DNA of 64,000 nt from an uncultured Thiohalocapsa sp. (GTDB lineage Bacteria > Pseudomonadota > Gammaproteobacteria > Chromatiales > Chromatiaceae), in NCBI RefSeq assembly GCF_913063425.1, contig NZ_CAJXYK010000032.1, forward strand, positions 1 to 64,000. The letters run 5' to 3'. Below are positions 42,008 through 51,767 of this stretch, in pieces (position 1 is the first letter of the stretch; each line of letters begins with the position of its first letter). The notes below the pieces were generated by a model. That model searched no databases. It was not told the origin of the DNA and saw nothing but the letters and a program-made list of their open reading frames with translations. A program made the translations under genes and the position numbers.

Positions 42008-42865
42008 ATGCACGAGAACACCCTGATTTCCCCCGAGCAGCTCCACGGCATGATGACCTCCCTGCCGACGGTCATCATCGACACCCGCGCCCCGGAGGCC
42101 TACGCCGCGGGCCACATTCCGGGCGCCGTGAACATCCACGACATCTTCACCTACCTGGCCACGTCGGACCCCGACGGCATGGCCGCACTCAAGGGCAAGT
42201 TCGCCGACGCCTTCGGCGCCGCCGGCCTCTCCGGCGACGAGGTGGCCGTGCTCTACGAAGACACCATGAACTCCGGCTACGGCCAGTCCTGTCGCGGCTA
42301 CTTCCTGCTCAAGTACCTGGGCTACCCCAAGGCCGTGGTCCTGCACGGCGGCTACCAGGGCTGGGTGCACGAGGGCTACGAGACCAGCACCGCGACCGTC
42401 TCCCCGGAGCCCAAGACCTTCCCGGTGGACGAGGCCGCGGCCGACATCATGCTGGACAAGGATGCCATGCTGAAGGCGCTGGAAGACCCGTCCATCATCA
42501 AGCTCGATGTCCGCGACGTGGACGAGTGGGTGGGCCTGAGCTCCAGCCCCTACGGCGTCGATTTCTGCCCGCGCAAGGGCCGGCTCCCCGGCGCCAAGTG
42601 GCTGGAGTGGTACCGCGTCATGAAGCCCGGCGACGTGCCCGTGTTCAAGACCAAGGAAGAGCTCGCCGCCGAGTTCCAGAGCGTCGGCATCAAGGCCAGC
42701 TCCAAGGTCTACCTCTACTGCTTCAAGGGCGCCCGCGCCTCCAACACCTACGTCGCGCTCAAGGAAGCCGGGGTCGAGGACGTCGGCATCTACTTCGGCT
42801 CCTGGAACGAATGGTCGCGTGACCCGTCGCTGCCCATCGACGAGAGCCGGCCGAGCCTCGGCTGA
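42008..42865 (+). CDS. Rhodanese-family sulfurtransferase, two domains
   Basis: A 285-residue tandem rhodanese. The first domain begins IIDTRAPEAYAAGHIPGAVN, the second KLDVRDVDEWVGL and carries the active-site Cys in the loop YCFKGARASN. The first domain also has a Cys (GQSCRGYF) near the matching position. Rhodaneses move a sulfane sulfur to cyanide or thiol acceptors. It lies 171 bp downstream of hupE, so it may be part of the operon or have its own promoter. Start ATG 42008 is preferred over longer readings. Confidence 0.86.
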   Translation: MHENTLISPEQLHGMMTSLPTVIIDTRAPEAYAAGHIPGAVNIHDIFTYLATSDPDGMAALKGKFADAFGAAGLSGDEVAVLYEDTMNSGYGQSCRGYFLLKYLGYPKAVVLHGGYQGWVHEGYETSTATVSPEPKTFPVDEAAADIMLDKDAMLKALEDPSIIKLDVRDVDEWVGLSSSPYGVDFCPRKGRLPGAKWLEWYRVMKPGDVPVFKTKEELAAEFQSVGIKASSKVYLYCFKGARASNTYVALKEAGVEDVGIYFGSWNEWSRDPSLPIDESRPSLG

Positions 42866-42972
42866 TCGCCGACCCCGGGCGCCGGCTTCCATCGGCGCCC
42901 GGGTCCGCCGGCGCCGGGGGACACCGACTCCAGCATGCGGAGATCGATGAGCACTTGCCTTCGGGACTTCGG

Positions 42973-43974
42973 TCAACCGCCCACCACCGAGGCCACCAGC
43001 CACAGGTTGTAGGCGGCGAAGGCCAGCACCAGGAGAGCGCCCTCAAGCCGTTTGATGCGCCCGGGCCGCCCGCGAAAGCCATAGGCCATCAGGAACAGCA
43101 CAGCCATCAGACCCATCATCACCGGCCAGTCGCGAGTCAGCACCGCGGGCGCCAGGGCGGGCATCGGCGTGATGGCGCCGGCGATGCCCACCACCGCCAG
43201 CAGGTTGAACATGTTGGAGCCCACCAGGTTACCGATGGCGATGTCGTGCTCGCCCTTGCGGGCGGCCATCACCGAGGCGGCCAGCTCCGGCAGCGAGGTA
43301 CCGAGCGCGACGATGGTGAGACCGATGACGAGGTCGCTGACACCCAGCGCTTCGGCAACGCTCACGGCCCCCCAGACCAGCACCCGGGAGCTGATCACCA
43401 GCAGCACGAGCCCCGCCAACAGCCAGAAGACGGCCCGGCCAAGGGTCATGGCATGTGCCTTCAGCTCCTGCATCGTCTCGTCTTCCAGCGGGTCGCCATG
43501 CCCGCGCAGCGCGGCCACCACGGACCAGCCGATGAGCCCGAAGAAGCCGGCGAGCAGCAGCGCCGACTCCATGCGCGAGAGCGCCCCATCCCAGAACAGC
43601 GCGCCCGTGGCCAGGCCGATGGCGAAGAGCAGCGGCAGCTCGCGACGGATGATCTTGGAGTGCACGGCGATGGGTGCCACCAGGGCCGTGACGCCGAGCA
43701 CCAGCCCGGTGTTGACGATGTTGGAGCCGAGCGCATTGCCGAGCGCCAGGTCGGGGTTGCCGTCCAGCGCCGCCATGGCCGAGACGACCATCTCCGGCGC
43801 CGAGGTGCCGAAGCCCACGATGACCATGCCGATCAGCAGCGACGGCATACCCGCATGCCCGGCGGTGGCCGCCGCGCCCTCCACGAAGCGGTCCGCACTC
43901 CACACCAGCAGCACGAAGCCGCCGATGATGGCCGCCAGCGCCGGAATCAGCTCCACAACCGTCACCCCCCGCAT
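42973..43974 (-). CDS. CaCA-family calcium/sodium antiporter (YrbG-like)
   Basis: A 333-residue cation exchanger with two inverted halves of five helices. The alpha repeats read GFGTSAPEMVVSAMAA with GNALGSNIVNTGLVLG, and ALGTSLPELAASVMAA with GNLVGSNMFNLLAVVG; the acidic residues bind cations. ATG 43974 starts the protein; upstream in-frame codons are low-complexity. It is convergent with the rhodanese gene. Ion specificity (Ca2+/Na+ or H+) is inferred from the family. Confidence 0.88.
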   Translation of the reverse strand: MRGVTVVELIPALAAIIGGFVLLVWSADRFVEGAAATAGHAGMPSLLIGMVIVGFGTSAPEMVVSAMAALDGNPDLALGNALGSNIVNTGLVLGVTALVAPIAVHSKIIRRELPLLFAIGLATGALFWDGALSRMESALLLAGFFGLIGWSVVAALRGHGDPLEDETMQELKAHAMTLGRAVFWLLAGLVLLVISSRVLVWGAVSVAEALGVSDLVIGLTIVALGTSLPELAASVMAARKGEHDIAIGNLVGSNMFNLLAVVGIAGAITPMPALAPAVLTRDWPVMMGLMAVLFLMAYGFRGRPGRIKRLEGALLVLAFAAYNLWLVASVVGG

Positions 43975-44332
43975 CCAGTCGATTGCCAGCACGACACGGT
44001 AACCCCGAAACGGGGGCGGGGAAAGCCGCGGCGACGCCTGGGACGACTCAGCGGCTGCGTGCGGTGTCGAGGACGGAGATGTGGGTCGTCTCGCCGCTGC
44101 CCGTGGTCGCCCGCAACGCCTGCGCCGCCGCGCGCAGGGCTCCGGCAGTGAGCAGGACGGCGGCCGCGCCCGGGTGCGGCTTGCCGTCCCCGCGTCGCTC
44201 CGGATGACCAGGGATTCTGACGGCGCCATAGCCGCGACAGCGCCGCCCGCCGGCGACGGCGCCGGGAGCCGCGGCGCGCGGTGCCCGGCAGGGTCCTTCG
44301 ATGCTGAAGGTCCAGCCGGGCTCAGCAGCAGC
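43975..44332. other. Intergenic region, nothing recognised
   Basis: 358 bp between two minus-strand genes. Open frames here are Arg/Pro/Ala-rich shadows. It presumably holds the promoter of the antiporter gene, but no boxes stand out. Confidence 0.3.
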
Positions 44333-45622
44333 TCACTGGTCAGGCCGCAGCACGGGCGTCGGCGCCCTCGCGCGCAGCCACCGCCGAAAGATCGCCCGGA
44401 TCCGGTCATGCGTCCGCGCATACCACTGCACGTCCTTGACGATGGCATTGCGGTCGTTGCTCGGATGCGTGGGCAGGTGCGGCTGCATGTCGATGCCGGT
44501 GCCGACGTGGCCGGCGACGCGGCGACTGGCGGAGCGCCGCGCCGGGCCATAAGGCAGATGGCGGGCGAAGCGGGTGAGCGCATCGGTGCCGGTGGCCCAG
44601 CGGATGAAGCGCAATGCGGCGGCCGGATGGCGGCTGCCGGCGGTGATGGTCCAGTTCTCCAGCTCCTGGATCTGGCCGTCCCAGAGGATTTCGATGGGCG
44701 CGCCGCGATCCGCCATGGCGGCGAAGAAGCGGCCGTTGTAGCCGCTGGCCATGACCACCTCGCCGTGCTCCAGCAGCCGCGCCGGCGTGGCACCGTCCTG
44801 CCACCAGGTGACCTGATGGGCCACGGCGTCCAGCTTCGCCAGGGCCAGGCGCAGCCCGCGGCGGGTGCTGAGCAGTCGGTAGAGGTCCGCGGTGGGCACG
44901 CCGTAGGCATGGAGCGCCCATTCCAGGTTGCCGAAGGGGGCTTCCTGGAGGGCGCGGCGGCCGGGGAAGCGCTCCAGGTCGAACAGGTCCGCCACCCGCT
45001 CCGGGCGGATGCCGGGGAAGGCGCGGCGGTCGTAGGCGATGACGGTGGCATAGGCGGTGTGGGCGATGCCGCAGCGGGTGAGCGCGCCGGGGATGAAGTC
45101 GCGATGCGCCGGCGCGCCCTCCGGCGACGGCGGCAGGTCATCCTGGGGCAGTGGGCGCAGCAGCCCCTCCCGACAAGCGGTGAGGGTGTCGCTCATGGTC
45201 ATGTCCACCAGGTCCCAGGTCACCCCGCCGTCGGCGTGCCGGGCGCGCAGCTCAGTGAGGCCGCCGTCGTATTCGGCCACGCGGATCTCGATGCCGGTGC
45301 GGGCCGTGAAGGGCTCGAACAGCGCAGCGCGCTGGGCCTGCTCATAGGCGCCGCCCCAGGTGGCGATGGTGAGTACGGGCGGTTCGGCGCCCGGGGCCGC
45401 CGTGCCCGCGCTCGCGGTTACCGACGGCTCGCCGGTCGCCGCCGCCGGTGCGTCGGGCTGGTGCATGTAGACCGGGTTGGGCGCCGCCAACAGCGCCGGG
45501 CCCGGCGAGAAAAGCATTGCGAGCACCAGGGCCGGCAGCAGCAGGCAGCCATGCACACGCCGCGGGCCGATGCGGCCCCAGTGGCCTGCCGGGCAGCGGC
45601 GGACAGGCTCAACCCCCACCAT
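44333..45622 (-). CDS. PotD-like ABC transporter substrate-binding protein
   Basis: A 429-residue exported binding protein of the polyamine/opine type (family 1-like). Core motifs are LTIATWGGAYEQAQRAALFEPF, the signature of this group, and WQDGATPARLLEHGEVVMASGYNGR. A hydrophobic export segment (LLLPALVLAMLFSPGPALLA) lies near residues 25-45. The ATG at 45622 overlaps the end of the chloride-channel gene by 14 bp and follows GGGAGGAG closely. No permease or ATPase is nearby, so it is an orphan that relies on components elsewhere. Confidence 0.8.
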   Translation of the reverse strand: MVGVEPVRRCPAGHWGRIGPRRVHGCLLLPALVLAMLFSPGPALLAAPNPVYMHQPDAPAAATGEPSVTASAGTAAPGAEPPVLTIATWGGAYEQAQRAALFEPFTARTGIEIRVAEYDGGLTELRARHADGGVTWDLVDMTMSDTLTACREGLLRPLPQDDLPPSPEGAPAHRDFIPGALTRCGIAHTAYATVIAYDRRAFPGIRPERVADLFDLERFPGRRALQEAPFGNLEWALHAYGVPTADLYRLLSTRRGLRLALAKLDAVAHQVTWWQDGATPARLLEHGEVVMASGYNGRFFAAMADRGAPIEILWDGQIQELENWTITAGSRHPAAALRFIRWATGTDALTRFARHLPYGPARRSASRRVAGHVGTGIDMQPHLPTHPSNDRNAIVKDVQWYARTHDRIRAIFRRWLRARAPTPVLRPDQ

Positions 45623-47366
45623 GCTCCTCCCGCCGCACGGCATCCAGGGTCTCCACATGGGCACGCGACAGCGCCACCTCCGGCAGCACCCCCACGAGCC
45701 GCCGGCCGCCGCGCTCGACCACCGGCAGGGCCTCGCCGGTGAGATTGCGCGCCTGGTCCACGGCCATCCACAGCGAGCTGTCGGCGGTCACCACCGGGCG
45801 CGCCGGCTCCGCCGCGTCCTCCGCAGCGCCGTCGCCCTGCCCGCGTCTGGCCTCCAGCGCGGCCAGGGTGACGGTGCCCCGGTAGCCGCCGTCGGCGTCC
45901 ACCAGGTAGCCCTCGGCGCGCCCGCGGCGGCCCAGCAGGTCGATGGCATCGGCATTGGACATCCCGGGCGGCAGGGTCACCGGCGCCGGCTGCACCAGCG
46001 GCGCAATGGGCTGGCCCTGGAGCAGCGCCCGGCTACGCCCGGCGGACAGGTCCAGCCCGCGCCGGCGCAGCTGCACGTCGAACAGCGAGCGGCCGAACAC
46101 CCGCGCGCCGGTCAGGTTGGCCAGGGCAACGCTCGCCAGCGCCGCGGTGGTGAGCGAATAGCTGCCCGTCAGCTCGAACACGATGAGCAGCGTCGCCATG
46201 GGCGCACCGATGACGGGCGCCGTCACCGCCACCATGCCGGCCACGGCGTAGACCACCATGGTCGCCTGCACACCGCCGGTGAGGAGCGCCACCGCGTTGC
46301 CGCACAGCGCCCCGAACAGCGCACCGATGAGCAGCGCCGGGCTGAACACCCCGCCGCTGAAGCCGAAGCCCAGGCACAGCGCCGTCGCCAGCAGCTTGGC
46401 CACCAGGATGAGCGCCAGCTCGGGCGGCGGGATGGCGCCGGCGATGGTGGCGAAGCGCAGGGTCTCGGCGCCGATGCCGAGGATGTCCGGCACCCAGAGC
46501 GCCGCCGTGCCCAGCACCGCGCCGGCGGCGGCCGGGCGCAGCAGCGCCGGGATGCGGGTGCGCGGCGCGAGCCGGGCGGCCCCCAGCACTGCGCGCAGGT
46601 AGGCCGCCGCCACCAGGGCGCCGGCGGCGCCCATGGCCAGGAACACCAGGTATTCCCAGCGGTGCAGGATCTCGGCGGCGGCGACGTGGAAGAGCGGCGG
46701 GCGCTCGAACACGAGGTCCTCCATGACATAGCCGGCGATGGCCGCCGCCGCCACCGGCGCGAAGGCCCGCAGCGCGAAGTGACGCAGCACCACCTCGTGC
46801 GCGAACAGAATGCCCGCCAGCGGCGCCTTGAAGGCCGTGGCAATGGCCGCCGCGACCCCGCAGGCGATGGCGATGTTGCCGTCGGCGCGCCCGGCCCGCA
46901 GCAGCCTGGCCCCGAGGGAGCCGAGCGTGCCCCCCATGTGCACCAGCGGACCGTACTGCCCCACCGAGGCACCCGACCCCAGCGACACCAGACTGCTCAG
47001 CGCCGACAGCAGGCCCGGGTGCAGCGGCAGCCGCCCCCGGCTCGTCTGCACCGCCGCGATCACGTCAGGCGGCCCATGTGCGCGCCCCTCGGCGATGAAG
47101 CGGTGCAGCAGACCCACCACCAGACCCCCGAGCATGGGCACCACCACGGTGACCGCCGCAAGCCAGCCGCGGTGCTCAAACATCATCCGCGCCCGTGGCG
47201 AGATCAACAGCCAGTCGTTCAGCGCGAAGATGGCCAGCACGAAGCTCGCCGTCAGTGCACCCACCACGAGGCCGACACCGGCCCCGAGGGTGACCACCAG
47301 GGTCAGGCTCAGCTCGGCCCTGTGCGGCGGCGGGTGATCGGTCACTGATCCACAGTCCCGGTGCAT
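45609..47366 (-). CDS. clcB: ClC-family chloride channel with CBS domains
   Basis: A 585-residue ClC protein: about 450 residues of channel core followed by a CBS-type regulatory region (residues 460-575). The first selectivity motif is GSGASVGQYGPLVH, in which the gating Glu of exchangers (GxEGP) is replaced by Tyr, and FGFSGGVFSPALLIG is the second. Without the gating Glu this should behave as a passive channel rather than a Cl-/H+ exchanger. A GTG at 47345 is an alternative start. It overlaps the downstream binding-protein gene, so the two are co-transcribed. Confidence 0.87.
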   Translation of the reverse strand: MHRDCGSVTDHPPPHRAELSLTLVVTLGAGVGLVVGALTASFVLAIFALNDWLLISPRARMMFEHRGWLAAVTVVVPMLGGLVVGLLHRFIAEGRAHGPPDVIAAVQTSRGRLPLHPGLLSALSSLVSLGSGASVGQYGPLVHMGGTLGSLGARLLRAGRADGNIAIACGVAAAIATAFKAPLAGILFAHEVVLRHFALRAFAPVAAAAIAGYVMEDLVFERPPLFHVAAAEILHRWEYLVFLAMGAAGALVAAAYLRAVLGAARLAPRTRIPALLRPAAAGAVLGTAALWVPDILGIGAETLRFATIAGAIPPPELALILVAKLLATALCLGFGFSGGVFSPALLIGALFGALCGNAVALLTGGVQATMVVYAVAGMVAVTAPVIGAPMATLLIVFELTGSYSLTTAALASVALANLTGARVFGRSLFDVQLRRRGLDLSAGRSRALLQGQPIAPLVQPAPVTLPPGMSNADAIDLLGRRGRAEGYLVDADGGYRGTVTLAALEARRGQGDGAAEDAAEPARPVVTADSSLWMAVDQARNLTGEALPVVERGGRRLVGVLPEVALSRAHVETLDAVRREEHGGG

Positions 47367-47659
47367 CGGGCGGCCGCGAAGACGCCGCCGGCGGCCTGCT
47401 CATGGCAGGCTGACCCGCAGCGCCCGTGGGCATGCGCGCGGCACAGGCTCGGCTTGAAGATGTCGTGCGTCGGGGCCTTCGGCAATGGTCCAGGGCGGGC
47501 GCCGGTGTGTTGCGCTCATGTCACAGCAGAGTCTGCCCAAGGGCGTCGGGTGCGGCAAGGCGCTGCGCCGGGGACGCAGATGGTGCCGACGCGCGCCGGC
47601 GATGGCCAGCGCCGCCGGGATGGCTGGATAATGACGGGATGGTATCCGGAGGGCAGGAG

Positions 47660-48472
47660 ATGATGGCGGCGCACTACATCCACGGCTTCAGCGATGCGGA
47701 GCGCCGACGCCTCATCGCGCAGGCGCAGATGCTGGCCGCACCGGTCTTCGGCGGTCTGGATTTCTCAGGCGACCACAGCCTGCTGGAGGTGGGCTGCGCC
47801 GTGGGCGCCGAGCTGCACCTGATCGCGCAGCGCGCCCCGCATCTGGCGCTCACCGGCGTGGACCTCAGCGCCCTGCACCTGCGCGCCGGCCAAGCCTGGC
47901 TCGCCGGGCACGCGCAGATCCGCCTGCTCCAGGCCGACGCACGCGCCCTGCCCTTCCCCGATGACAGCTTCGACGTGGGCATGACCATCTGGCTGCTGGA
48001 GCACCTGGCGGACCCCGCCGCCGTGGTGCGCGAGCTGCTGCGGGTGGTAAAGCCCGGGGGCCGGGTCATCCTGACGGAGGTCGACAACCACAGCTTCGGC
48101 TTTGATCCGCCGCAGCCGGCCATCAGCGCCTGGTGGGACGCCTTCAACGCCTGTCAGGCCGAGGTGGGCGGCGGCGATCCCTACATCGGGCGCAGGCTTC
48201 GGAGCATCGCGACATGCCTCGGCGCTGAGGTGCTGGCGGAGGAGCCCAGGCTCGTCATCAGCAGCGCCGATGCCACCCGCCACCGCACCGAGCAGCTCCA
48301 CTACCTGCGCGCACTGCTGGCGTCCGGCGCGGAGCGCATGCTGGCCGCGGGCTATGCGACGGCGGCGATGCAGCAGGCCATGGCGGCGGCCTTCGACGCG
48401 GTGCAGGCGGCGCCCGGCGTCGCCTTTCGCTACGGCGCGGTCCGGCTGATCTGCCGCAAGCCCCGACCGTAG
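47660..48472 (+). CDS. SAM-dependent class I methyltransferase
   Basis: A 270-residue methyltransferase. Motif I is LLEVGCAVGAEL, the acidic motif is LTGVDLSALHL, then ADARALPFPDDSFDVGM and the post-motif LRVVKPGGRVILTEVD, all of the Methyltransf_11 fold. The start is ATG 47660 or 47663, right after GGAGGGCAGGAG. The substrate is unknown; the C-terminal half is helical and could bind a small molecule. It is a single gene between divergent and convergent neighbours. Confidence 0.83.
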   Translation: MMAAHYIHGFSDAERRRLIAQAQMLAAPVFGGLDFSGDHSLLEVGCAVGAELHLIAQRAPHLALTGVDLSALHLRAGQAWLAGHAQIRLLQADARALPFPDDSFDVGMTIWLLEHLADPAAVVRELLRVVKPGGRVILTEVDNHSFGFDPPQPAISAWWDAFNACQAEVGGGDPYIGRRLRSIATCLGAEVLAEEPRLVISSADATRHRTEQLHYLRALLASGAERMLAAGYATAAMQQAMAAAFDAVQAAPGVAFRYGAVRLICRKPRP

Positions 48473-48668
48473 CGGCGCAGGATACGCACGCTGGCGTTTC
48501 GCGCGCTCTAACCCTGCTCTCGGGCCGCCGGCACCATGAATTCGGACCCGGCTGGGTCGGTGACGTACCCGGCGATGATGGCGTCGATGCGCGCCATGGC
48601 CTCGGCTGAATCTCCGGCGAGATATTCGGTGACGGTATACCTAACCGCGCGACGCCAAAGATGAGATG

Positions 48669-48720
48669 AGTATACCGTCCCCGCTAATGTTGGAGCACGC
48701 TTGATCAGTATACTGTCCCC
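48669..48720. repeat. Two direct GTCCCC-box repeats
   Basis: AGTATACCGTCCCC at 48669-48682 and AGTATACTGTCCCC at 48707-48720, 38 bp apart, between the methyltransferase and rnfH. A related box lies at 31667-31684. The spacing and near-identity suggest a small dispersed element rather than promoter boxes. Confidence 0.45.
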
Positions 48721-48731
48721 GTTCTTTGCGA

Positions 48732-49004
48732 TCAGTCTTCGCCGTCCTGATCCCGACGGGGCACCGTCTCCGGGTCGGCGGTGATGGGGCGGTAGATCTC
48801 CACCCGGTCGCCGTCCTTGACCTTGGCATCGGGCTTGGTGAGCTTGCCGAAGATGCCGACCCGCTGGCGGTCGAGGTCGATGTCCGGATACTGCTTGAGC
48901 AGCCCGGCGTGCTCGATGGCCTCGCGCACGGTGCAGCCGTCCGGCACATCGAGCGTGAGCCAGGTGCGCTTGAACTTGTCTGCGTAGGCGACGCCGATGT
49001 GCAT
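48732..49004 (-). CDS. rnfH: RnfH family protein
   Basis: A 90-residue ubiquitin-fold protein. The order HIGVAYADKFKRTWLTLDVPDGCTV, KQYPDIDL, VGIFGKLTKPD and LKDGDRVEIYRPI is the RnfH pattern. It closes the rnf cluster 111 bp downstream of rnfE. Its role in the complex is unresolved; many rnf clusters of diazotrophs include it. Confidence 0.9.
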   Translation of the reverse strand: MHIGVAYADKFKRTWLTLDVPDGCTVREAIEHAGLLKQYPDIDLDRQRVGIFGKLTKPDAKVKDGDRVEIYRPITADPETVPRRDQDGED

Positions 49005-49115
49005 GGTTGCGGGCTCCGGGGTTGGCAGTGTGTTCTCGCGATCGCCCCGTGTCCCGACGATTGGCGCGTGCCCAGAGGGCTGAGGGCTGGGGGCTGGGGC
49101 TGACGGCTGGGTCGG

Positions 49116-49814
49116 TCAGGCGCTTGCGGCGAGGCCCGCCGCTTTTGCTTGCTGCCGCGCCGCGAGCTTGCGGTCCAGCACCCGCTTGCCGGCGAGCAGG
49201 AAGCCCATGGCGATGAAGCCGCCCGGGGGCAGGATCATCAGCAGGAAGCCGCGGTAGTCCGGGATCAGGGTGACTTCCAGCCAGCTGAGGGACTCGCCGA
49301 GGAGCATGGAGGCGTTGGCGAAGAGGGTGCCGGAGCCGAGCGCCTCGCGCACCGCGCCGAGGGCCACCAGCACCAGCGTGAAGCCCACGCCCATCATCAG
49401 CCCATCGAACACCGCCGGCAGCGGCGCCTGGCGCGAGGCGAAGCTCTCGGCCCGGCCGAGGATGGCGCAGTTGGTGACGATGAGCGGGATGAAGAGCCCG
49501 AGGACCTTGTGCAGGTCGTGCATCCAGGCGTTCATGCCGAGGTCCACCAGGGTCACCAGCGTGGCGATGATGAGCACGAACACCGGGATGCGCACCTGCG
49601 GCGTGATGATGCCCCGCGCCAGCGACACGAGCAGCCCTGAGGCCACCATCACGAAGGTGCTGGCGAGCCCGAGCCCGAGCCCGTTGGTGGCGGTGCCGGT
49701 GACGGCCAGCAGCGGGCACAGTGCCAGCGACTGGGCCATGACCACGTTGTTGTCCCAGACGCCGTCGCGGGCGATGCGGGACCAGTTGGTATCTGTCTTC
49801 TCGGCCGTGCTCAC
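49116..49814 (-). CDS. rnfE: Electron transport complex subunit RnfE
   Basis: A 232-residue integral membrane protein with six helices, homologous to RnfA and NqrD. Typical segments are NNVVMAQSLALCPLLAVTGTATNGLGLGLA and VTNCAILGRAESFASRQ with the conserved Cys that helps hold an intramembrane Fe-S centre. The start is a GTG at 49814. It is part of the ion-translocating ferredoxin:NAD+ oxidoreductase that provides reduced ferredoxin or flavodoxin to nitrogenase in diazotrophs. Confidence 0.95.
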   Translation of the reverse strand: MSTAEKTDTNWSRIARDGVWDNNVVMAQSLALCPLLAVTGTATNGLGLGLASTFVMVASGLLVSLARGIITPQVRIPVFVLIIATLVTLVDLGMNAWMHDLHKVLGLFIPLIVTNCAILGRAESFASRQAPLPAVFDGLMMGVGFTLVLVALGAVREALGSGTLFANASMLLGESLSWLEVTLIPDYRGFLLMILPPGGFIAMGFLLAGKRVLDRKLAARQQAKAAGLAASA

Positions 49815-49910
49815 TTGCTCACCTCGGAATCAGGCGCGTGGCGAATTGCGGGTTACGAGCGGCGAGGTAGATCGCAAGACCGGTATGCGCCCCTCGATAC
49901 TCGATACTCG

Positions 49911-50561
49911 TCACTCGCCAGTCGATACTTGCTGCACCGCGGATGCCGTCAGTGCGTCGCGCTGGTCGGCGAACAGCTCCAAGCCGCCCTTGACCGTACT
50001 CACCACCGCCCGCGGCGTGATGGTGGCGCCGCTGAACTGGTCGAAGTCGCCGCCGTCCTTCTTGACGGCCCAGCGCTCCGGTGGCGGCTCGCCCAGGGAC
50101 TTGCCGTCGAAGCTCAGAATCCAGTCGTCCCGGGCCACCTCGATCTTGTCGCCGAGCCCGGGCGTTTCGGTGTGCGACAGCACCCGGGCGCCGAGCACGC
50201 GGCCGTCGGCGTCGATGCCCAGCAGCACGCGGATGGGGCCGGCATAGCCCTGGCCGACGGTCTCAAAGGCGACACCGGCCACATCGAGCCCCGTCAGCGC
50301 CCGATAGACGGTCAGCTCGCCGTCGGCGGTGTCCAGGGTCATGCTGTCCGCCAGCAGGTCATTGTCGTGCAGGTCCGCCGGGATCACCTGCGACAGCGAC
50401 GCCAGCAGGTCCTCGGCACGGCGCTGCTCGATGGCGTCCCGGGTCGCGAGGTCGCCGATCACCAGAAGCGCGGCGGCGACGAGCGCAAAGCCGCCGAGCA
50501 GCGCCGCCTGATAGCCGACGCGCTCGCGGTAGCTCGGGTTGGCGACGGTGGTGGTGCTCAT
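49911..50561 (-). CDS. rnfG: Electron transport complex subunit RnfG
   Basis: A 216-residue periplasm-facing flavoprotein with one N-terminal membrane helix. The FMN attachment motif is [10 protein letters not shown], in which the Thr of (S/T)GAT carries covalent FMN. Other conserved blocks are [13 protein letters not shown] and [11 protein letters not shown]. Start ATG overlaps the rnfD stop (ATGA). Confidence 0.95.
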   Translation of the reverse strand: MSTTTVANPSYRERVGYQAALLGGFALVAAALLVIGDLATRDAIEQRRAEDLLASLSQVIPADLHDNDLLADSMTLDTADGELTVYRALTGLDVAGVAFETVGQGYAGPIRVLLGIDADGRVLGARVLSHTETPGLGDKIEVARDDWILSFDGKSLGEPPPERWAVKKDGGDFDQFSGATITPRAVVSTVKGGLELFADQRDALTASAVQQVSTGE

Positions 50562-51682
50562 TGCCGGCCCTCCCCGGGCTTGGCCGTGGCAGCGGTTGCC
50601 TCGGGCTGGGGATACTCCAGCGGCTGACCGCGCCGGTCGCGGCCGTAGATGCGCGGCTTGAGGTAGTGGTCGAGCATCGGCGTCGCCGCGTTCATCAGCA
50701 GCACGGCGAAGGCCACGCCCTCCGGATAGCCGCCCCAGGTGCGGATCACATAGACCAACAGCCCGACACCGGCGCCGAAGACCAGCTGCCCGGCGCGGGA
50801 CACGGGCGAGGTCACCGGGTCCGTGGCGATGAAGAAGGCCGCCAGCATGATTGACCCCGTCAGCAGGTGATAGGGTGCGCCGGCGTAGTGCCCGGGGTCG
50901 ATGAGATGCATGCCCGTCGCCAGCACCGCCACCGTGCCGAGCAGGGCCGCCGGGATGCGCCAGTCGATGACGCCCTTGTAGATGAGCCAGAGCCCGCCCA
51001 GGGCGATGAGCAGCGCGGAGGTCTCGCCGAGGCTGCCGGGGACGGTACCGAGCAGCGCGGAGAAGGGATCGAAGACACCGGTGAGCGCGGCATTCAGCAC
51101 CTCACCCTGCCCCAGCTCCGTGCGCACATGGCCCAAAATCGAGGCGCCGGACATGGCATCGAAGCCCAGGGCGTCCAAGGTCTGCCCGCCGAAGGTGATG
51201 GTGAGCCCCTCGAAGAAGCCCGGCGCGTCGCCGGTGAAGAGCGGCGCCGGCGCCACCCAGCGCGTCATCTCCAGCGGAAAGGAGATCAGCAGCGCCACCC
51301 GCGCCACCATGGCCGGGTTGAACAGGTTCTGCCCGATGCCGCCGAACACCTGCTTGCCGAGCAGCACCGCCAGCGCACCGCCCACCACGCCGATCCACCA
51401 GGGCGCCCAGGGCGGCAGCGTCAGCGCCAGCAGCCAGCCCGTGAGCAGCGCCGAGCCGTCCATCAACGTGAGCCGCACCGGCTTGCCGGCGGCCGCGAGC
51501 GACAGGGCCTCGAAACCGAGGGTGGCACCCAGGGTGACCGTGAACAGGAAGATCGCCGGCCAGCCGAACTGAGACAGCCCGAACAGGGTCGCCGGCACCA
51601 GCGCCAGCATCACCAGCGCCATGGTGCGGCCGACAGAGACCGGCGCGTGGGCGTGCGGGCTGGCTGAAAGGGATGGATTCAT
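50558..51682 (-). CDS. rnfD: Electron transport complex subunit RnfD
   Basis: A 374-residue membrane protein with about nine helices, related to NqrB. The block [24 protein letters not shown] is diagnostic. The expected covalent-FMN site lies in [11 protein letters not shown], where Ser stands at the position usually occupied by Thr of SGAT. ATG 51682 starts it, 85 bp after rnfC. Confidence 0.94.
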   Translation of the reverse strand: MNPSLSASPHAHAPVSVGRTMALVMLALVPATLFGLSQFGWPAIFLFTVTLGATLGFEALSLAAAGKPVRLTLMDGSALLTGWLLALTLPPWAPWWIGVVGGALAVLLGKQVFGGIGQNLFNPAMVARVALLISFPLEMTRWVAPAPLFTGDAPGFFEGLTITFGGQTLDALGFDAMSGASILGHVRTELGQGEVLNAALTGVFDPFSALLGTVPGSLGETSALLIALGGLWLIYKGVIDWRIPAALLGTVAVLATGMHLIDPGHYAGAPYHLLTGSIMLAAFFIATDPVTSPVSRAGQLVFGAGVGLLVYVIRTWGGYPEGVAFAVLLMNAATPMLDHYLKPRIYGRDRRGQPLEYPQPEATAATAKPGEGRQ

Positions 51683-51767
51683 TCGCGTTCGATCTCTTTT
51701 CGGCTGAGGAGCGAGGAGCGAGAAAGACCCTACTCGTCACTCGATCCTCTTTACTCGTGACTCACCC

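Noticed and set aside
42973-45141. 722-codon minus-strand frame joining the antiporter to upstream sequence
   Set aside because: Only the part from 43974 downstream is antiporter; the rest is low-complexity and overlaps the binding-protein gene in another frame.
48508-48651. Minus-strand fragment ending SEFMVPAAREQG
   Set aside because: It looks like the tail of a protein, but no family was recognised and it is too short to support; it may be a gene remnant beside the GTCCCC boxes.
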